NCBI GenBank assembly: GCA_037176905.1
Contig: JBBBWG010027845.1
Coordinates: forward strand, 3,054-57,699
DNA from: Azolla pinnata
Lineage: Eukaryota > Streptophyta > Polypodiopsida > Salviniales > Salviniaceae
Reading direction: 5' to 3'
Length of the DNA: 54,646 nucleotides
Shown: piece after piece, positions 1 through 14,153 of the stretch
Position numbering within the stretch: the stretch's first letter is position 1
How the letters are laid out: the number at the start of each line of letters is the position of its first letter
Notes under the pieces: generated by a model
Databases searched by the model: none
The model's input: only the letters and a program-made list of their open reading frames with translations
What the model was told of the DNA's origin: nothing
Program-made: the position numbers and the translations under genes

Positions 1-1948
1 CCATTCGAGAGCCATATTTCCTCAAATCATGGACTATCTAGATTCCAGATCGAGTGCTGACATGTGTCTCTTCTGTAATCTATGTAATTTGTAGTCTCGC
101 ACCCTGATTTGAGGCACCTCTCTTCGGTTATCGTTGAATAGTGGGGGGTTTAACTCCCCCACCCATCGATACGTGCCATCTGCAGCTGTGCTCGTATTGT
201 TAATGATCGACAAGTGATCGATGATGTGCATGCATGTTCTTTTTTTTTTTTTTGTGCCACCCCTCCGCCATTTTCTTGCTTCTTGACGATGACCACCACC
301 AGAACTGCTTGCAAACAGACCCATCTGATCATGGCATTTCACGACAAGTCTAAATGCAGAGCCCTCTTTTTTCTTCGTATCAAACCACTTCCGATCCACC
401 TTTCCGAACATCCATGCATGAACCGATGGATCAGATGATCCGGATACGAACACTCCCCGTGACGAAGAAACGAGAGAAGATCTGGAAGCTTCTAAAGAAA
501 GCCATGTATTTGACAAGAAGCTCCCCTAAACCCTAAAACCCTTTTGACATTGCCCTAATGTCATAATATATGTACATATGTTGGTGAAGGGGTACATCAG
601 GGAAATGCATGGTCTGGGGGTATCTTCTGGAAATACCTAAAACACATCAGAGAGACAAGGAAAAAGCAGAAAGCAAAACGCAAAAAAGAAAAAGAAATTT
701 CAAAAGAGCTCAAAAGCTTTCGTGAGAAGGTGCATGGCGATGGAGCCGGCATCATCTTCATCACCATCATCATCATCATCTTCTTCTTCTTCTTCTTCTC
801 CTTCTTCTTCTTCTCGCTTCTTCTTCTTCTGGTTCTTGTGCTTCTTCGGACCTCCGAAAGTGCAAAGCGGATGGATCCTTCTTCCGGATCCTCTTTTTTT
901 TCCTGCTTCTGGACGGAGGAGGGCGGCGTTATGATTGGATTCGAACGTCGTTTCGTCGTCATCAACTTCTTCTTCTGAACCGGAAAAGTTCATATCGGCC
1001 ATGGATCCTTCGTCTCCGTCATCCCGGTCATTGTCAACATCACCTTGTTCGTACTCTTGTTCTTCTTGTTCTTCTTGTTCTTCTTGAAATCACTTGGGTA
1101 TTCTATAAGAAATGCTTTCCTTTCATGTATTCTAGTTCTTATTTCTGTAGAATTTATATTTATTACCGAATAATTTCCTCTTCACTTATCTGATTGAAGT
1201 TTATAGAAAGTGAATCTTCAAGTCCAAAGGTTATCTTGATTAGATCGTTCCCATTGTAATAGCGTGCATGTAGAAGAGCGGATTTTTTAAAAATCGTAGT
1301 GTGATTGATCAATGAAATTCATCTGGATTTCTGCTTGACTATTCAATCGAACTAAAATTTATCTTGAATATGAAAAGCTTTTTAATCGATATTCTAGGCT
1401 TCTCAGTTGAATTCAGTAGAACTTTGTGTCTCAATCTAGGGATTCAGAACTCCATAGCTGCTAGTTTCTGTTTGTTGCAATTCACTTCACTGGTATGTTA
1501 TTAAGAGGATTTTAAGATGTGAAATTGTTTGATGACAATTGAATTTATGTTGGACAAAGAGAATATTATGTTCTGAGATAACATTTCATGTTAGATTTCA
1601 GTAGAATGTTTATTCCGAGGCAAGATTTATGTTTGATGTCAGTGGAATCTATGTTCCACGACAAGATTCTTGTATGAATTCTCTACAATCTATATGCTGA
1701 AATAATACTTATGTTTGCTTTCAGTAAATATATGTTCCAAGAGAAGGTTTATGTTTGATTTCAGTAGAATTCACACACCGACACAATATTTTATACTTGA
1801 TTTGTGTAGAATTTATGTTCGAGAGATGATTTGTGCTTGATCTCACTAGAATCTATGTCCTAAGACAATGTTAATTCAGGACATGTTCATTGCAAACTTC
1901 CTCTTTTGATTGATCTTAGTATTGGACATACTCATTTTCTTTTTACAG
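1..1948. other. left flank and putative 5' region of the CCCH gene fragment
   Basis: No protein family is recognisable here. A telomere-like box (CCCTAAACCCTAAAACCC) lies near 525-542. A CAT/TTC microsatellite occupies about 749-832. A palindromic CCATGG at 999-1004 gives a plus-strand ATG at 1001 (a short Ser-rich reading frame that stops after 28 codons) and a minus-strand ATG at 1002 (a 100-residue acidic/basic frame reading through the microsatellite). Neither can be joined to the CCCH exons with a clear splice donor. The layout resembles a TTC-rich 5' UTR followed by a long first intron ending at 1948, but this is inference. Confidence 0.35.
1581..1867 (+). repeat. degenerate ~41-bp tandem repeat in the putative intron
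   Basis: About seven diverged copies with a period near 41 bp can be lined up by eye. Each carries versions of TTTATGTTTGATTTCAGTAG followed by AATCTATGTTCCGAGACA. Several copies keep a pyrimidine-rich stretch plus CAG, so the repeat multiplies sequences that look like 3' splice acceptors just upstream of the real-looking acceptor at 1946-1948. Confidence 0.6.
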
Positions 1949-2262
1949 GGAGTATGCAACAAATGAAGCTTCAGGATTGTGTCCATTTCTCATTATCAGG
2001 AACATGTTCGTTTGGAGCAAGGTGCCAATTCCGACACTCTTATATAGAGAAACAGGTGAGGCCTTTGATTAAGCACATACATATCTCCGCATAACTTTGC
2101 AGCATTATGCTTTGCAACAGTCTTTTTTCAAGATTACCTGCGTAAAATACGTTTGTTTCAATATCTAAAACTTAGCTTTTTTTTTATGACTAACTCTTTG
2201 GACAGAATATTCTCATACCTGAGGTTTTTAATCCTGAAAGGCCTGTGCAAACGGAGTACCAG
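1949..2262 (+). pseudogene. CCCH zinc-finger gene fragment (two exons)
   Basis: Two exons with clean borders read as one protein piece. The first is 1949-2055 (acceptor TTTTACAG, donor GTGAGG); the second is 2206-2262 (acceptor GGACAG, donor GTGTTC). An ATG at 1954 opens 53 in-frame codons. The first exon holds an exact C-X8-C-X5-C-X3-H zinc finger, from DCVHF to CQFRH. The second reads NILIPEVFNPERPVQTEYQ, whose PERP-type linker usually precedes another finger in plant tandem CCCH proteins (RNA-binding or nuclease types). No further CCCH exon was found before the PPR gene. A Copia-type gag ORF starts 166 bp after the last exon. The gene therefore looks truncated, but short or divergent downstream exons cannot be excluded. 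Which CCCH subfamily it belongs to is uncertain. Confidence 0.6.
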
Positions 2263-2427
2263 GTGTTCTGTTCTTGTTTTGGTTTCCTTTGTTTGTAATT
2301 TGTTGATCTACGTGAATAATTTTGCCCTAGATTAAGATGTGCAACAAAGAAAAATCCATGGTTTTATTGGAACCTTAGGACCTTGACCAGTGGAACTAGA
2401 GCTTAGGTTTGTGTAGGGCTTTGTTTG

Positions 2428-3330
2428 ATGCTACAGTTAGATTCATTCAATGGAAAAGCAGTATCTCCAAGAGTGCCAATGAACTTTGAAATAGAAAAGT
2501 TCAATGGGGACAACTTCTGGCTGTGGAAGATGAGAATGAAAGCCATTTTGAAGAAAGATAATTGCTTGGCAGCAATTGGAGAGAGACCTGTTGGCATGGA
2601 CGCTGGCAAATGGAATGAGATGGATGGCATTGCCACTGCTAATTTGCACCTAGCACTGGCTGATAAAATATTGTCAAGTGTAGCTGAAAAGCAAACGGCA
2701 AAAGAGATATGGGATGCATTGACATCATTGTACGAGGCCAAATCACTATACAACAAAATCTTCTTGAAGAGGAAGCTTTACACCCTTCAGATGATGGAGT
2801 CGACCAGGGTGATCGACCACATCAACACCCTTAAAACTTTGTTCTCAGAGCTTGCGGCACTGGGTCATAAAATAGAGGAGGGTGAACGTGTTGAGATTTT
2901 ACTTCAAAGCTTACCTGAATCATACGATCAACTCATCATCAACTTAACCAGTAATTATGGGAAAGACCTAGTCTTTGATAGTGTAGTCATTGCAGTTTTA
3001 GAAGATGAAAATCGACACTGGCACGACAAAGATAGAGTGGGAAGATCACAATTAAAGACTTCAAGAAGAGGGAAAGCAGTGGAGTGTAGCACTACTGTCG
3101 ATCAAAATCAGAGTGGATCAGTATCTACAAGCTGTAAGAAGAATGTCACATGTCATCATTGTGGCGAGAAAGGTCACTACAAAAGGGGGTGTTGGTATCT
3201 CAAGAAAACAAAAGCAGATGAAGCTAAAGGTCTTGGGTCATTAGACGCACAGGTTTGTGCAGAAAGTACTATAGACGGCGATGAACCAAAGTTGGGAGAA
3301 CGTTTTGTGGACTTGCAGGAATGCATCTGA
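2428..3330 (+). mobile_element. orphan Copia-type retrotransposon gag ORF (UBN2/DUF4219-like, zinc knuckle)
   Basis: A 300-aa uninterrupted ORF resembles the gag polypeptide of plant Ty1/Copia elements. Its N-terminal part (about residues 15-45) has the FNGDNFWLWKMRMKAIL pattern. The middle has the KEIWDALTSLYE and VIDHINTLKTLFSELAALG segments of the UBN2 family. A CCHC zinc knuckle (CHHCGEKGHYKRGC, C-X2-C-X4-H-X4-C) lies about residues 241-254. The family packages element RNA in a cytoplasmic particle. The frame stops at 3330. No protease, integrase, reverse transcriptase, primer-binding site or LTR pair was found on either side, so this is a gag-only remnant or a captured or domesticated gag. 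ATG 2428 was chosen because the triplet before it is TTG. Confidence 0.8.
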
Positions 3331-4830
3331 CTTATTGGAGAAACTTGTATTGATACCATCAAATTAAAGATGTTTGATAGCGAAATCTGATCTAGAATGT
3401 ATGAAATGTGAAGGGCAATGAAGAAAGTGTTGTTGAGACATTGGTAAGAAAAAGGAAATATATTGCTTGAGCAACAAATTAATTGGCATTACTGATGGAA
3501 AACAACCTATAGTAAATGGATTCAATTGATCACCAATTGAAAGGTTTAACAAATCCAATGGGTGTTCCACAATGCTTGATAATCAATGTTGTATGCTCGC
3601 TCCAATGTGGTGGTAGCTCCGAGAGGGACAAAAAAAACCAAACAACATAGTCAAGTGCATGTCTATTGAGATGGTAATAATCTACTACCCGATTCATTAT
3701 AGGATACGTGGCTGACTTTAAGATGCATTCTATAGATTAGACCAAACAAAATTGGATATGTAGCAAACTTGATAACATGGGCTTCTTGGCTCATACAAAC
3801 CTATTTGATATCATATGTCTCAATGGCTTATCTTGGTATACTTCAAACATTGTTACTTAAGTTTTTTATCATTCAAAATTGTGCATGAAGTTAGATTATT
3901 TGCAAGCTTCTAATTCAACCTTGGCATATGGGGACTGATGATCACATTAAAAAGTTGCACAGTAGTTCTTGCTCTTTTGGTTCCTTACTATGATTTGGGG
4001 TTTTCATGTCATGTCCTTTATGCCTCTTTACCTTGCATTTTAGGGTTACTCCCTTCATCCTTAACTCGTGACATTCACTTGAATTGTGCTGTTCCGATAT
4101 GTTACTTGCCCAAAGAAGTCTACGAGCATTGATAGGCCCAACAATGCATTCGATCGGAGATTTACATTTGGAATCATCTTCTCGCTTAGAAGCAAAAAAA
4201 TGTAGTAGAGTTTCAAGAATTAACTAATAGACGTATCATGAACCAACACGGTAGAGTAGAAGGACTAGATGCATGCGAAACCATAAAAAGACTATTGCAG
4301 GACTTCAACATTTTGCTTGTACATTTACTGTTACAACCTCGCTAGCTTCATACTAGCAAAACATTCAACGTTTTATGCATGGGACCAAATCCATTGAGGT
4401 CCATTATGACCCTAAACGAAGCTATAACTTGATTGTTCATCCTTTAAGGCTTGAATTCGAGGTTGGCCTATCTTTTGTTATAGTTGAAACTCCGCAAACA
4501 TGCTGATTTTGACACCAAGAAAACGATAGAAAAACAACGAAATAAGGGTTTAGGGTTTAGGGTTCATCGGATAATATTTTTCTACAATAAAAGTTAGGCA
4601 TCTCCGAAGACAAAGGAACGTGATGTTGGAATTTCATCCTACTTTGTTCTACCTCATAGGTTAGTTATTACAACTTTCAACTTACAAATCAAGGGTAATG
4701 ATGACTCAACTCCAAACAGGTTTGAAACCATTGGCCTATTCCTCAAGGCTAAGAAAGCACTGAACCCTAAACCCTAAACACTTGATAAAAAACTACAACT
4801 ATAAACCGTAAATCTTTGAACAGAGATTTG

Positions 4831-4869
<39 letters not shown>

Positions 4870-5159
4870 CAACACTAGACTGAAAACTTAAACACTATAC
4901 CCAAAACCGTAAACATTAGACTCCCAAAACCCAAATCCTTAAAGTGAAAACCCTAAACCCTAAACCTAAACCCAAATCCTTAAAGTGAAAACCCTAAACC
5001 CTAAACCTAAACCCTAAACCCTAAACCTAAACCCTAAACCTAAACCCTAAACCTAAGCCCTAAACCCTAAAACCCTAAAGCGGTTTGTGGGTCAAGTTTG
5101 AAAATTTGAACCTCTATCTGTCTGTCGCTCAAAGAGATGATGAATTCGTGGGCGATTTC
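3331..5159. other. intergenic, no recognisable gene
   Basis: This stretch is AT-rich with only short ORFs. It could be decayed element sequence downstream of the gag ORF, but no pol motif is readable. Landmarks are a short G-rich telomere-like run (GGGTTTAGGGTTTAGGG) near 4546-4562, an opposite-orientation AACCCTAAACCCTAAAC near 4764, a (TC)n microsatellite at 4833-4867, and the telomere-like array listed separately. Confidence 0.6.
4926..5080 (+). repeat. telomere-like (AAACCCT)n array upstream of the PPR gene
   Basis: The array is made of CCCTAAA and the shortened CCTAAA variant. It includes a two-fold repeat of a segment carrying AAATCCTTAAAGTGAAAACC (near 4931 and 4973). It ends 80 bp before the PPR start codon, with the C-rich strand as the sense strand of that gene. 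It is too long to be a single telo-box promoter element and lies in the promoter or 5' UTR. Confidence 0.85.
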
Positions 5160-7187
5160 ATGAATGGATGCCTCCCGTTTGCTGTCGCGCGGCCTCGCCT
5201 TCCATGTCTGCTGCTGCTCCATTCCTTCCGTCCCCATCATCCTCGCCATTTCTCCGCCCAACGCATCGTATTCCTGCAGAATTTCGACCCAGATCACCGG
5301 AAGGTACCATGTTCTACTCATCCTCCTTTTCTTTCACTAGATCTTCTTGAATCTCTGCGTAAAGAACGGCACCGAGAGGTCGGTGGCGACGAGGAGCAAG
5401 AAGAAAAAGAAGAAGGAGAAGAAGAAGAATCGGGTAAGCTCCAGCATGCCATCCATGCCCTGTCTCGCATGCGTTCCGCTCCATCCACAGCTGTTTATGT
5501 AAATCTTCTCAAGGGATGTATCCGAAAGGAGTCTCTATCCTCTGCAAGACTTGTCCTTTCACATCTCTCTATGCACAGATCGAATCCTGTGTGCAATGGT
5601 TTGCTTGGGGACTACGTTGTAGAAGCGTTCTCAAGGTGTGGTTCTCTTGATGAAGCATACCATATCTCCCAGAGATTACCTCGGAGGAGTGCCTTCTGTT
5701 GGACATCCATCATCACTTCCTATACGAATTCCGGCCGAGCTAACGAAGCTCTGTTGCTGTACCAAAAGATGAAAGCTGAAGGTATAGAACCGAATCATGC
5801 AACTTTTGCATCGCTTTTTAAAGCATGTGGCAGTGTTCGACACCGTGAGCAGGGTAAGGAACTGCATAAACTGGCATGGAAGAGAGGTTTTGCCTCCGAT
5901 GCATTTGTTGGTACTGCTCTTGTGAATATGTACAACAAGTTTGGCAACATTTTGGATGCGGAACGTGTGTTTAGAGATATGTCGAGGCGCGATATCATAT
6001 CGTGGACAGCCATGCTTACGTTGTATGTCGATCATGGACAGGGAAAGAAAGCCTTACAACTGTACGGAGAGATGCACAACACTTGCGACGTTGCTCTCCT
6101 GGACGATCGTGTCTTCGTGGTTTCCCTCCAAGCATGTAGCATCCTTGCAGAAGAAGAGGAATCTCTGATCGTAGAGGGCCGATCTATCAAACCAATGTCT
6201 TTAGATATCTCTAGAGCTTTACATGCTGATGCTTGCCAGAAGGGATATGGATCGAATGTCTACGTCTGCACTACGCTCGTGAATACATATAGGAAATGTG
6301 GAGATGTTTCGCTCGCTGAAGAAGTGTTCAGTAGGCTACCTGAACGCAACATTGTCACTTGGAATGCGATGCTTTCGACATATGTTGACCTTAGGCTTGG
6401 GGAGAAGGCACTACATTTATACCAATGCATGCAACAAGAACAAGTTGTGTCTGATGATGTAACCTTCAAATGCATCCTGCAAGCTTGTAGTGAAACTGGA
6501 AGCTTAGATTTTTGCAAACATGTCCATTTCCATATTGTTTTCATGGGGTATGATTGTGATGCTTCTGTAATGTCGACTTTAATTCATGGTTATGGAAGCT
6601 GTGGTAGTATAGATGATGCTGAAGCTACATTTCTTCTTCTTTACACACACGATACAGTGTCATGGTCTGCTTTCATTTCCAGTTACTCAGGTGGAGGAAA
6701 TTGTACAGCTAGCTTGAATACTTTCACAATGTCACAATTTTCAGAAATAGAATCAAACGAGATTACCTTCACTGCGGTGCTTGTTGCATGTAGTCATGCT
6801 GGTCTGGTTATGGAAGGTCTTCACTTCTTCAATCATGTTACAAGTACTGACTCTGTAGATGTAAATCTGAAACATTTAAGCACTATGGTAGACTTATTAG
6901 GTCGTGCTGGTAATTTCAAGGTGCTGGAGAGTATGTTGGCGAAGATGCCAGTTAGGGCTGATTTGACCTTCTGGTTGTGTTTGTTGAGCGTATGCCGGAT
7001 ACATGTAAATGTAGAACTAGGAAAGAAGGCGTTTGATCAGGCAGTATCTCTGCAGCCAGAACACCCTGCGACGTATGTTTTTATGTCAAATATTTATGCA
7101 GATGCTGGACTACAGGAATGTGCAGCTGAGCTAAAACAGTCGATGCAAATGCTAGGTTTTGAAGGAGTTTGGGAAGAGCTCGAATGA
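5160..7187 (+). CDS. pentatricopeptide repeat protein, PLS class, E-type C-terminus
   Basis: A 675-aa intronless ORF, as is usual for plant PPR genes. Such proteins bind single-stranded organellar RNA, and the PLS/E subgroup usually specifies C-to-U editing sites. The N-terminus (MNGCLPFAVARPRLPC, then an Arg/His/Ser-rich stretch) looks like a mitochondrial or plastid transit peptide. An acidic tract (residues 77-91) follows. PPR motifs run from about residue 110 to 560, with typical segments such as WTSIITSYTNSGRANEAL (181-198), SWTAMLTLYV (281-290) and WNAMLSTYVD (401-410). The E region is about 571-671 (STMVDLLGRAG, PEHPATYVFMSNIYADAG). No DYW deaminase domain is present, so editing would need a partner in trans. 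Odd: an acidic insertion (about 330-352) splits one motif. The ATG at 5160 is used because the in-frame codon at 5085 is TTG; the telomere-like array ends 80 bp upstream. Confidence 0.93.
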   Translation: MNGCLPFAVARPRLPCLLLLHSFRPHHPRHFSAQRIVFLQNFDPDHRKVPCSTHPPFLSLDLLESLRKERHREVGGDEEQEEKEEGEEEESGKLQHAIHALSRMRSAPSTAVYVNLLKGCIRKESLSSARLVLSHLSMHRSNPVCNGLLGDYVVEAFSRCGSLDEAYHISQRLPRRSAFCWTSIITSYTNSGRANEALLLYQKMKAEGIEPNHATFASLFKACGSVRHREQGKELHKLAWKRGFASDAFVGTALVNMYNKFGNILDAERVFRDMSRRDIISWTAMLTLYVDHGQGKKALQLYGEMHNTCDVALLDDRVFVVSLQACSILAEEEESLIVEGRSIKPMSLDISRALHADACQKGYGSNVYVCTTLVNTYRKCGDVSLAEEVFSRLPERNIVTWNAMLSTYVDLRLGEKALHLYQCMQQEQVVSDDVTFKCILQACSETGSLDFCKHVHFHIVFMGYDCDASVMSTLIHGYGSCGSIDDAEATFLLLYTHDTVSWSAFISSYSGGGNCTASLNTFTMSQFSEIESNEITFTAVLVACSHAGLVMEGLHFFNHVTSTDSVDVNLKHLSTMVDLLGRAGNFKVLESMLAKMPVRADLTFWLCLLSVCRIHVNVELGKKAFDQAVSLQPEHPATYVFMSNIYADAGLQECAAELKQSMQMLGFEGVWEELE

Positions 7188-7429
7188 CTTGGAAGATGTA
7201 TTTCCTTTGGGAGGTTTTGTGTTCTCCGTCTCATTTCAGAGGCCAGTTTGAGGCTACTGCCATCTGAACAGGCAGCATAATCACGGTATTGGGTGGCTAG
7301 TGCATTGGCCTAGAGCGATTCCATGGTATTCTTCAGCATAAACTTTGGAATGAGCTCGAATGTCCACAAGTAATACATAAATATGTATTACATGAGGAGT
7401 TGCTGCTGGAGGTCTGTTGGTTTCCTTTC

Positions 7430-7670
7430 CATTTCGGAAGATTGCTTTTATGCTGCTCCTGCAACCAAATGAGTAGAAAAACCTATGTTTTGGGAGGTGA
7501 GTGCTTTGCCAGGATCCCATTCGAGCGTGCCTTGAAACGCTATAAGATTGCTTCATTTCGGAAGATTGCTTTGATGCTACTGCAACCAAATGAGTAGAAA
7601 AACTCTATGTTTTGGGAGGTGAGTGCTTTGCCATGATCCCATTCTTTGTGCACTTGGAATGCTATAAAAG
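7430..7670 (+). repeat. tandem duplication, offset ~124 bp
   Basis: Two copies (about 7430-7548 and 7554-7670) share ATTTCGGAAGATTGCTTT, CAACCAAATGAGTAGAAAAA and ATGTTTTGGGAGGTGAGTGC, with scattered substitutions and small indels. Confidence 0.9.
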
Positions 7671-7733
7671 GTATTGCACAAACTGTTTGAGACGGTATAG
7701 TATGAAGTTGGCAGGTGTAAATTAGTTTTGGAG

Positions 7734-8023
7734 GATTGTCATGGGCAAATGCTTGTTCACACCTCCATGCGGTAACTAACAGCCTTACAGCCAATCAGGG
7801 AATCTGAGTACGGGTATTGTGAACGATCGATCGATGTATAATTGGAACTGTCAAAAGATTCGGGCAGCAGTCAGAATGATGATTGTCATGGGCAAATGCT
7901 TGTTCATACCTCCATGCGGTAACTAACAGCCTTACAGCCAATCAGGGAATTTGAGTACTGGTATTGTGAACGATCGATCGATGTATAATTGCAACTGTCA
8001 AAAGACATTCAGAATGATGATGC
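7734..8023 (+). repeat. tandem duplication, offset 147 bp
   Basis: Two copies (7734-7880 and 7881-about 8023) are nearly identical. Both start GATTGTCATGGGCAAATGC and contain GCGGTAACTAACAGCCTTAC and GAACGATCGATCGATGTATA. They differ by a few substitutions and one internal indel, so the duplication looks recent. Confidence 0.93.
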
Positions 8024-8491
8024 TATATATCAGTTGTTCGCAGCTCGGATATGGCATTGTAAGAGAGGTCATTCGCCAGCAAACTCTAATCAAGCATTTA
8101 TGCAGCTCCAGAATCCATGGATGTGAAAGAACATGGTAGCTCATCTCTACCAAATTGAGCTGCTTACAATTGCTTACAGCTTCATGAATTTGTCGGCTTT
8201 TTTTGTTTTCTTTTTCTGAAATCTTTCTGATTCCATGGCCCAAGAACCCTTGGGCTTGGAAGTTGCTGACACATGAAAGGCTTGATAATAAATTAATCAG
8301 CCATATTCATGTCTTGTTTACTCCACTAAACCATACAATTGGTCTGCTGAATTTGTTTCTGTAGTGATGTTGCTGACAAATTTGCACATAAAAGGGGTTG
8401 GCGAAACAAAAAATTGATACTGGTAAGCAAGGGATGGCGATCGCATGAGCCGATTATTAATGGAAAACTGTCGATTATGTGAAGGAAATCT

Positions 8492-8823
8492 GCAAGAAAG
8501 CTTGATTGGTTACAAGAAAAAGTTTGAGCTCAATACAATGGATAATATATGGCTTACAAGCATTGTTTGTTTTTACTTTTTGACAAAATTTGATAGGTTT
8601 TTTCATTCACGAAATGCTCGATTATATAAGATATAAATTCAATTCGATGACAAATCCGCAAGAAAGCTTGATTGGTTACAAGAAAAAGTTTGGACTCAAT
8701 AATATGGATAATCTATGGCTTGCAGGCATTGTTGTTTTTATTTTTTGACAAAATTTGATAGGTTTTTTCATACACAAAATGCTCGATTATATACGATATA
8801 AATTTGATTCAATGACAAATCCT
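8492..8823 (+). repeat. tandem duplication, offset 166 bp
   Basis: Two copies (8492-8657 and 8658-8823) start GCAAGAAAGCTTGATTGG and end with GATGACAAATCC or AATGACAAATCC. They share TTTTGACAAAATTTGATAGG and differ by scattered substitutions. Confidence 0.93.
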
Positions 8824-9282
8824 CTAAGATCTATTGTGGAGCATGATAACATGATCTGATACTATATTAACCCCCCCATATTCTACATCTTACAATATCC
8901 CACCTCTAGGTCTAAAAATACGCATTTTATGCATTGCAAGTATCTGTTGGATTCTTAGCATTCATTATCATCCTGGAACAGCTCCAAATGAAACTAATTA
9001 TTCGGATTATGTTGCTTTTTGAGTGGTACCCACATCACTTGTTGCTGCCATAATCGAGCGACTCCCATTTCCTCGATTCACCCTGACGTTTCTAATTCGG
9101 CTTCTTGTTGGGATCAGAACTGCTCGGATCAAAAGCTTCTGGAGGGCTTCGAAAACGATCTGATCAAATCGGCTTTAGCTTCGAATCAGAACCTTTTAAA
9201 CCATTGTCGTTGAAGCAAGGTCGAGGAGTTGCAGGACATCAGATAACGGGGAACTATTTGGACACGTGTATTCCCAGTATAT

Positions 9283-9765
9283 CCTAAACCCATCACCTCT
9301 TGAACCCTATACCCTTAAACCCTAAAGCCCTAAAACCTAAACCCTTAAACCCTAAAGCTCTAAAACCTAAACCCTAATGCCCTAAAGCCCTAAAACCTAA
9401 ACCCTTGAACCCTAAATACCTAAAACCTAAACCCTTAAACCCTAAAGCCCTAAAACCTAAACCATTAAACCCTAAAGCCTTAAAACCTAAACCCTTAAAC
9501 CCTAAAGCCCTAAAACCTAGCCCCTTAAACCCTAAAGCTCTAAAACCTAAACCCTTAAACCCTAAAGCCCTAAAACCTAGCCCCTTAAACCCCAAAGCCC
9601 TAAAACTTAAACCCTTAAACCCTAAAAGACCTAAAACCTAAACCCTTAAATCCTAAAGCCCTAAAACCTAGCCCCTTAAATCCTAAAGCCCTAAAACCTA
9701 AACCCTTAAATCCTAAAGCCCTAAACCCTTAAACCCTAATGCCCTAAACCCTTAAACCCTAAACT
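9283..9765 (+). repeat. higher-order telomere-like satellite, 30-bp unit, upstream of PRMT3
   Basis: About 480 bp are built of CCTAAA, CCCTTAAA, CCCTAAA and GCCCTAAAA units that repeat as a block of about 30 bp. Because 30 is a multiple of three, the block is open on both strands: the plus strand spells PLNPKALKPK-like decapeptides, the minus strand GLGFRALGFK-like ones. These ORFs are by-products of the repeat, not genes. The array ends about 46 bp before the PRMT3 start codon, with the C-rich strand as the sense strand of that gene. Confidence 0.9.
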
Positions 9766-9810
9766 GCAGTTTACGTTGGCAGAGGGGTATTTTGTAGAAT
9801 TTTGTAAACC

Positions 9811-14153
<4,343 letters not shown>

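Larger units (their letters stand above)
7188..9282. other. intergenic block built of tandem duplications
   Basis: No gene is recognisable. Three separate two-copy tandem duplications (listed below) occupy much of 7430-8823. The remainder, including the run of cytosines near 8870 and the segment 9000-9280, shows only short frames without family resemblance. Confidence 0.6.

Noticed and set aside
34..516. 160-codon minus-strand frame at the left edge
   Set aside because: It begins with TTG, has no recognisable domain, and is Lys/Ser-rich because of a poly-T run; treated as chance.
700..1002. 100-codon minus-strand frame with poly-Glu/Asp and a proper ATG
   Set aside because: The acidic run is only the complement of a CAT/TTC microsatellite, no family is recognisable, and no splice donor links it to other exons. 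It cannot be fully excluded as a first exon.
2428..5080. A complete Copia element
   Set aside because: Only gag is readable; no protease, integrase, reverse transcriptase, RNase H or LTR pair was found.
5085..5159. Longer N-terminus for the PPR protein
   Set aside because: The extension opens with TTG directly after the telomere-like array; the first ATG is at 5160 and starts a plausible transit peptide.
9374..9641. Overlapping frames coding decapeptide repeats on both strands
   Set aside because: They are by-products of the 30-bp telomere-like satellite, whose period is a multiple of three.
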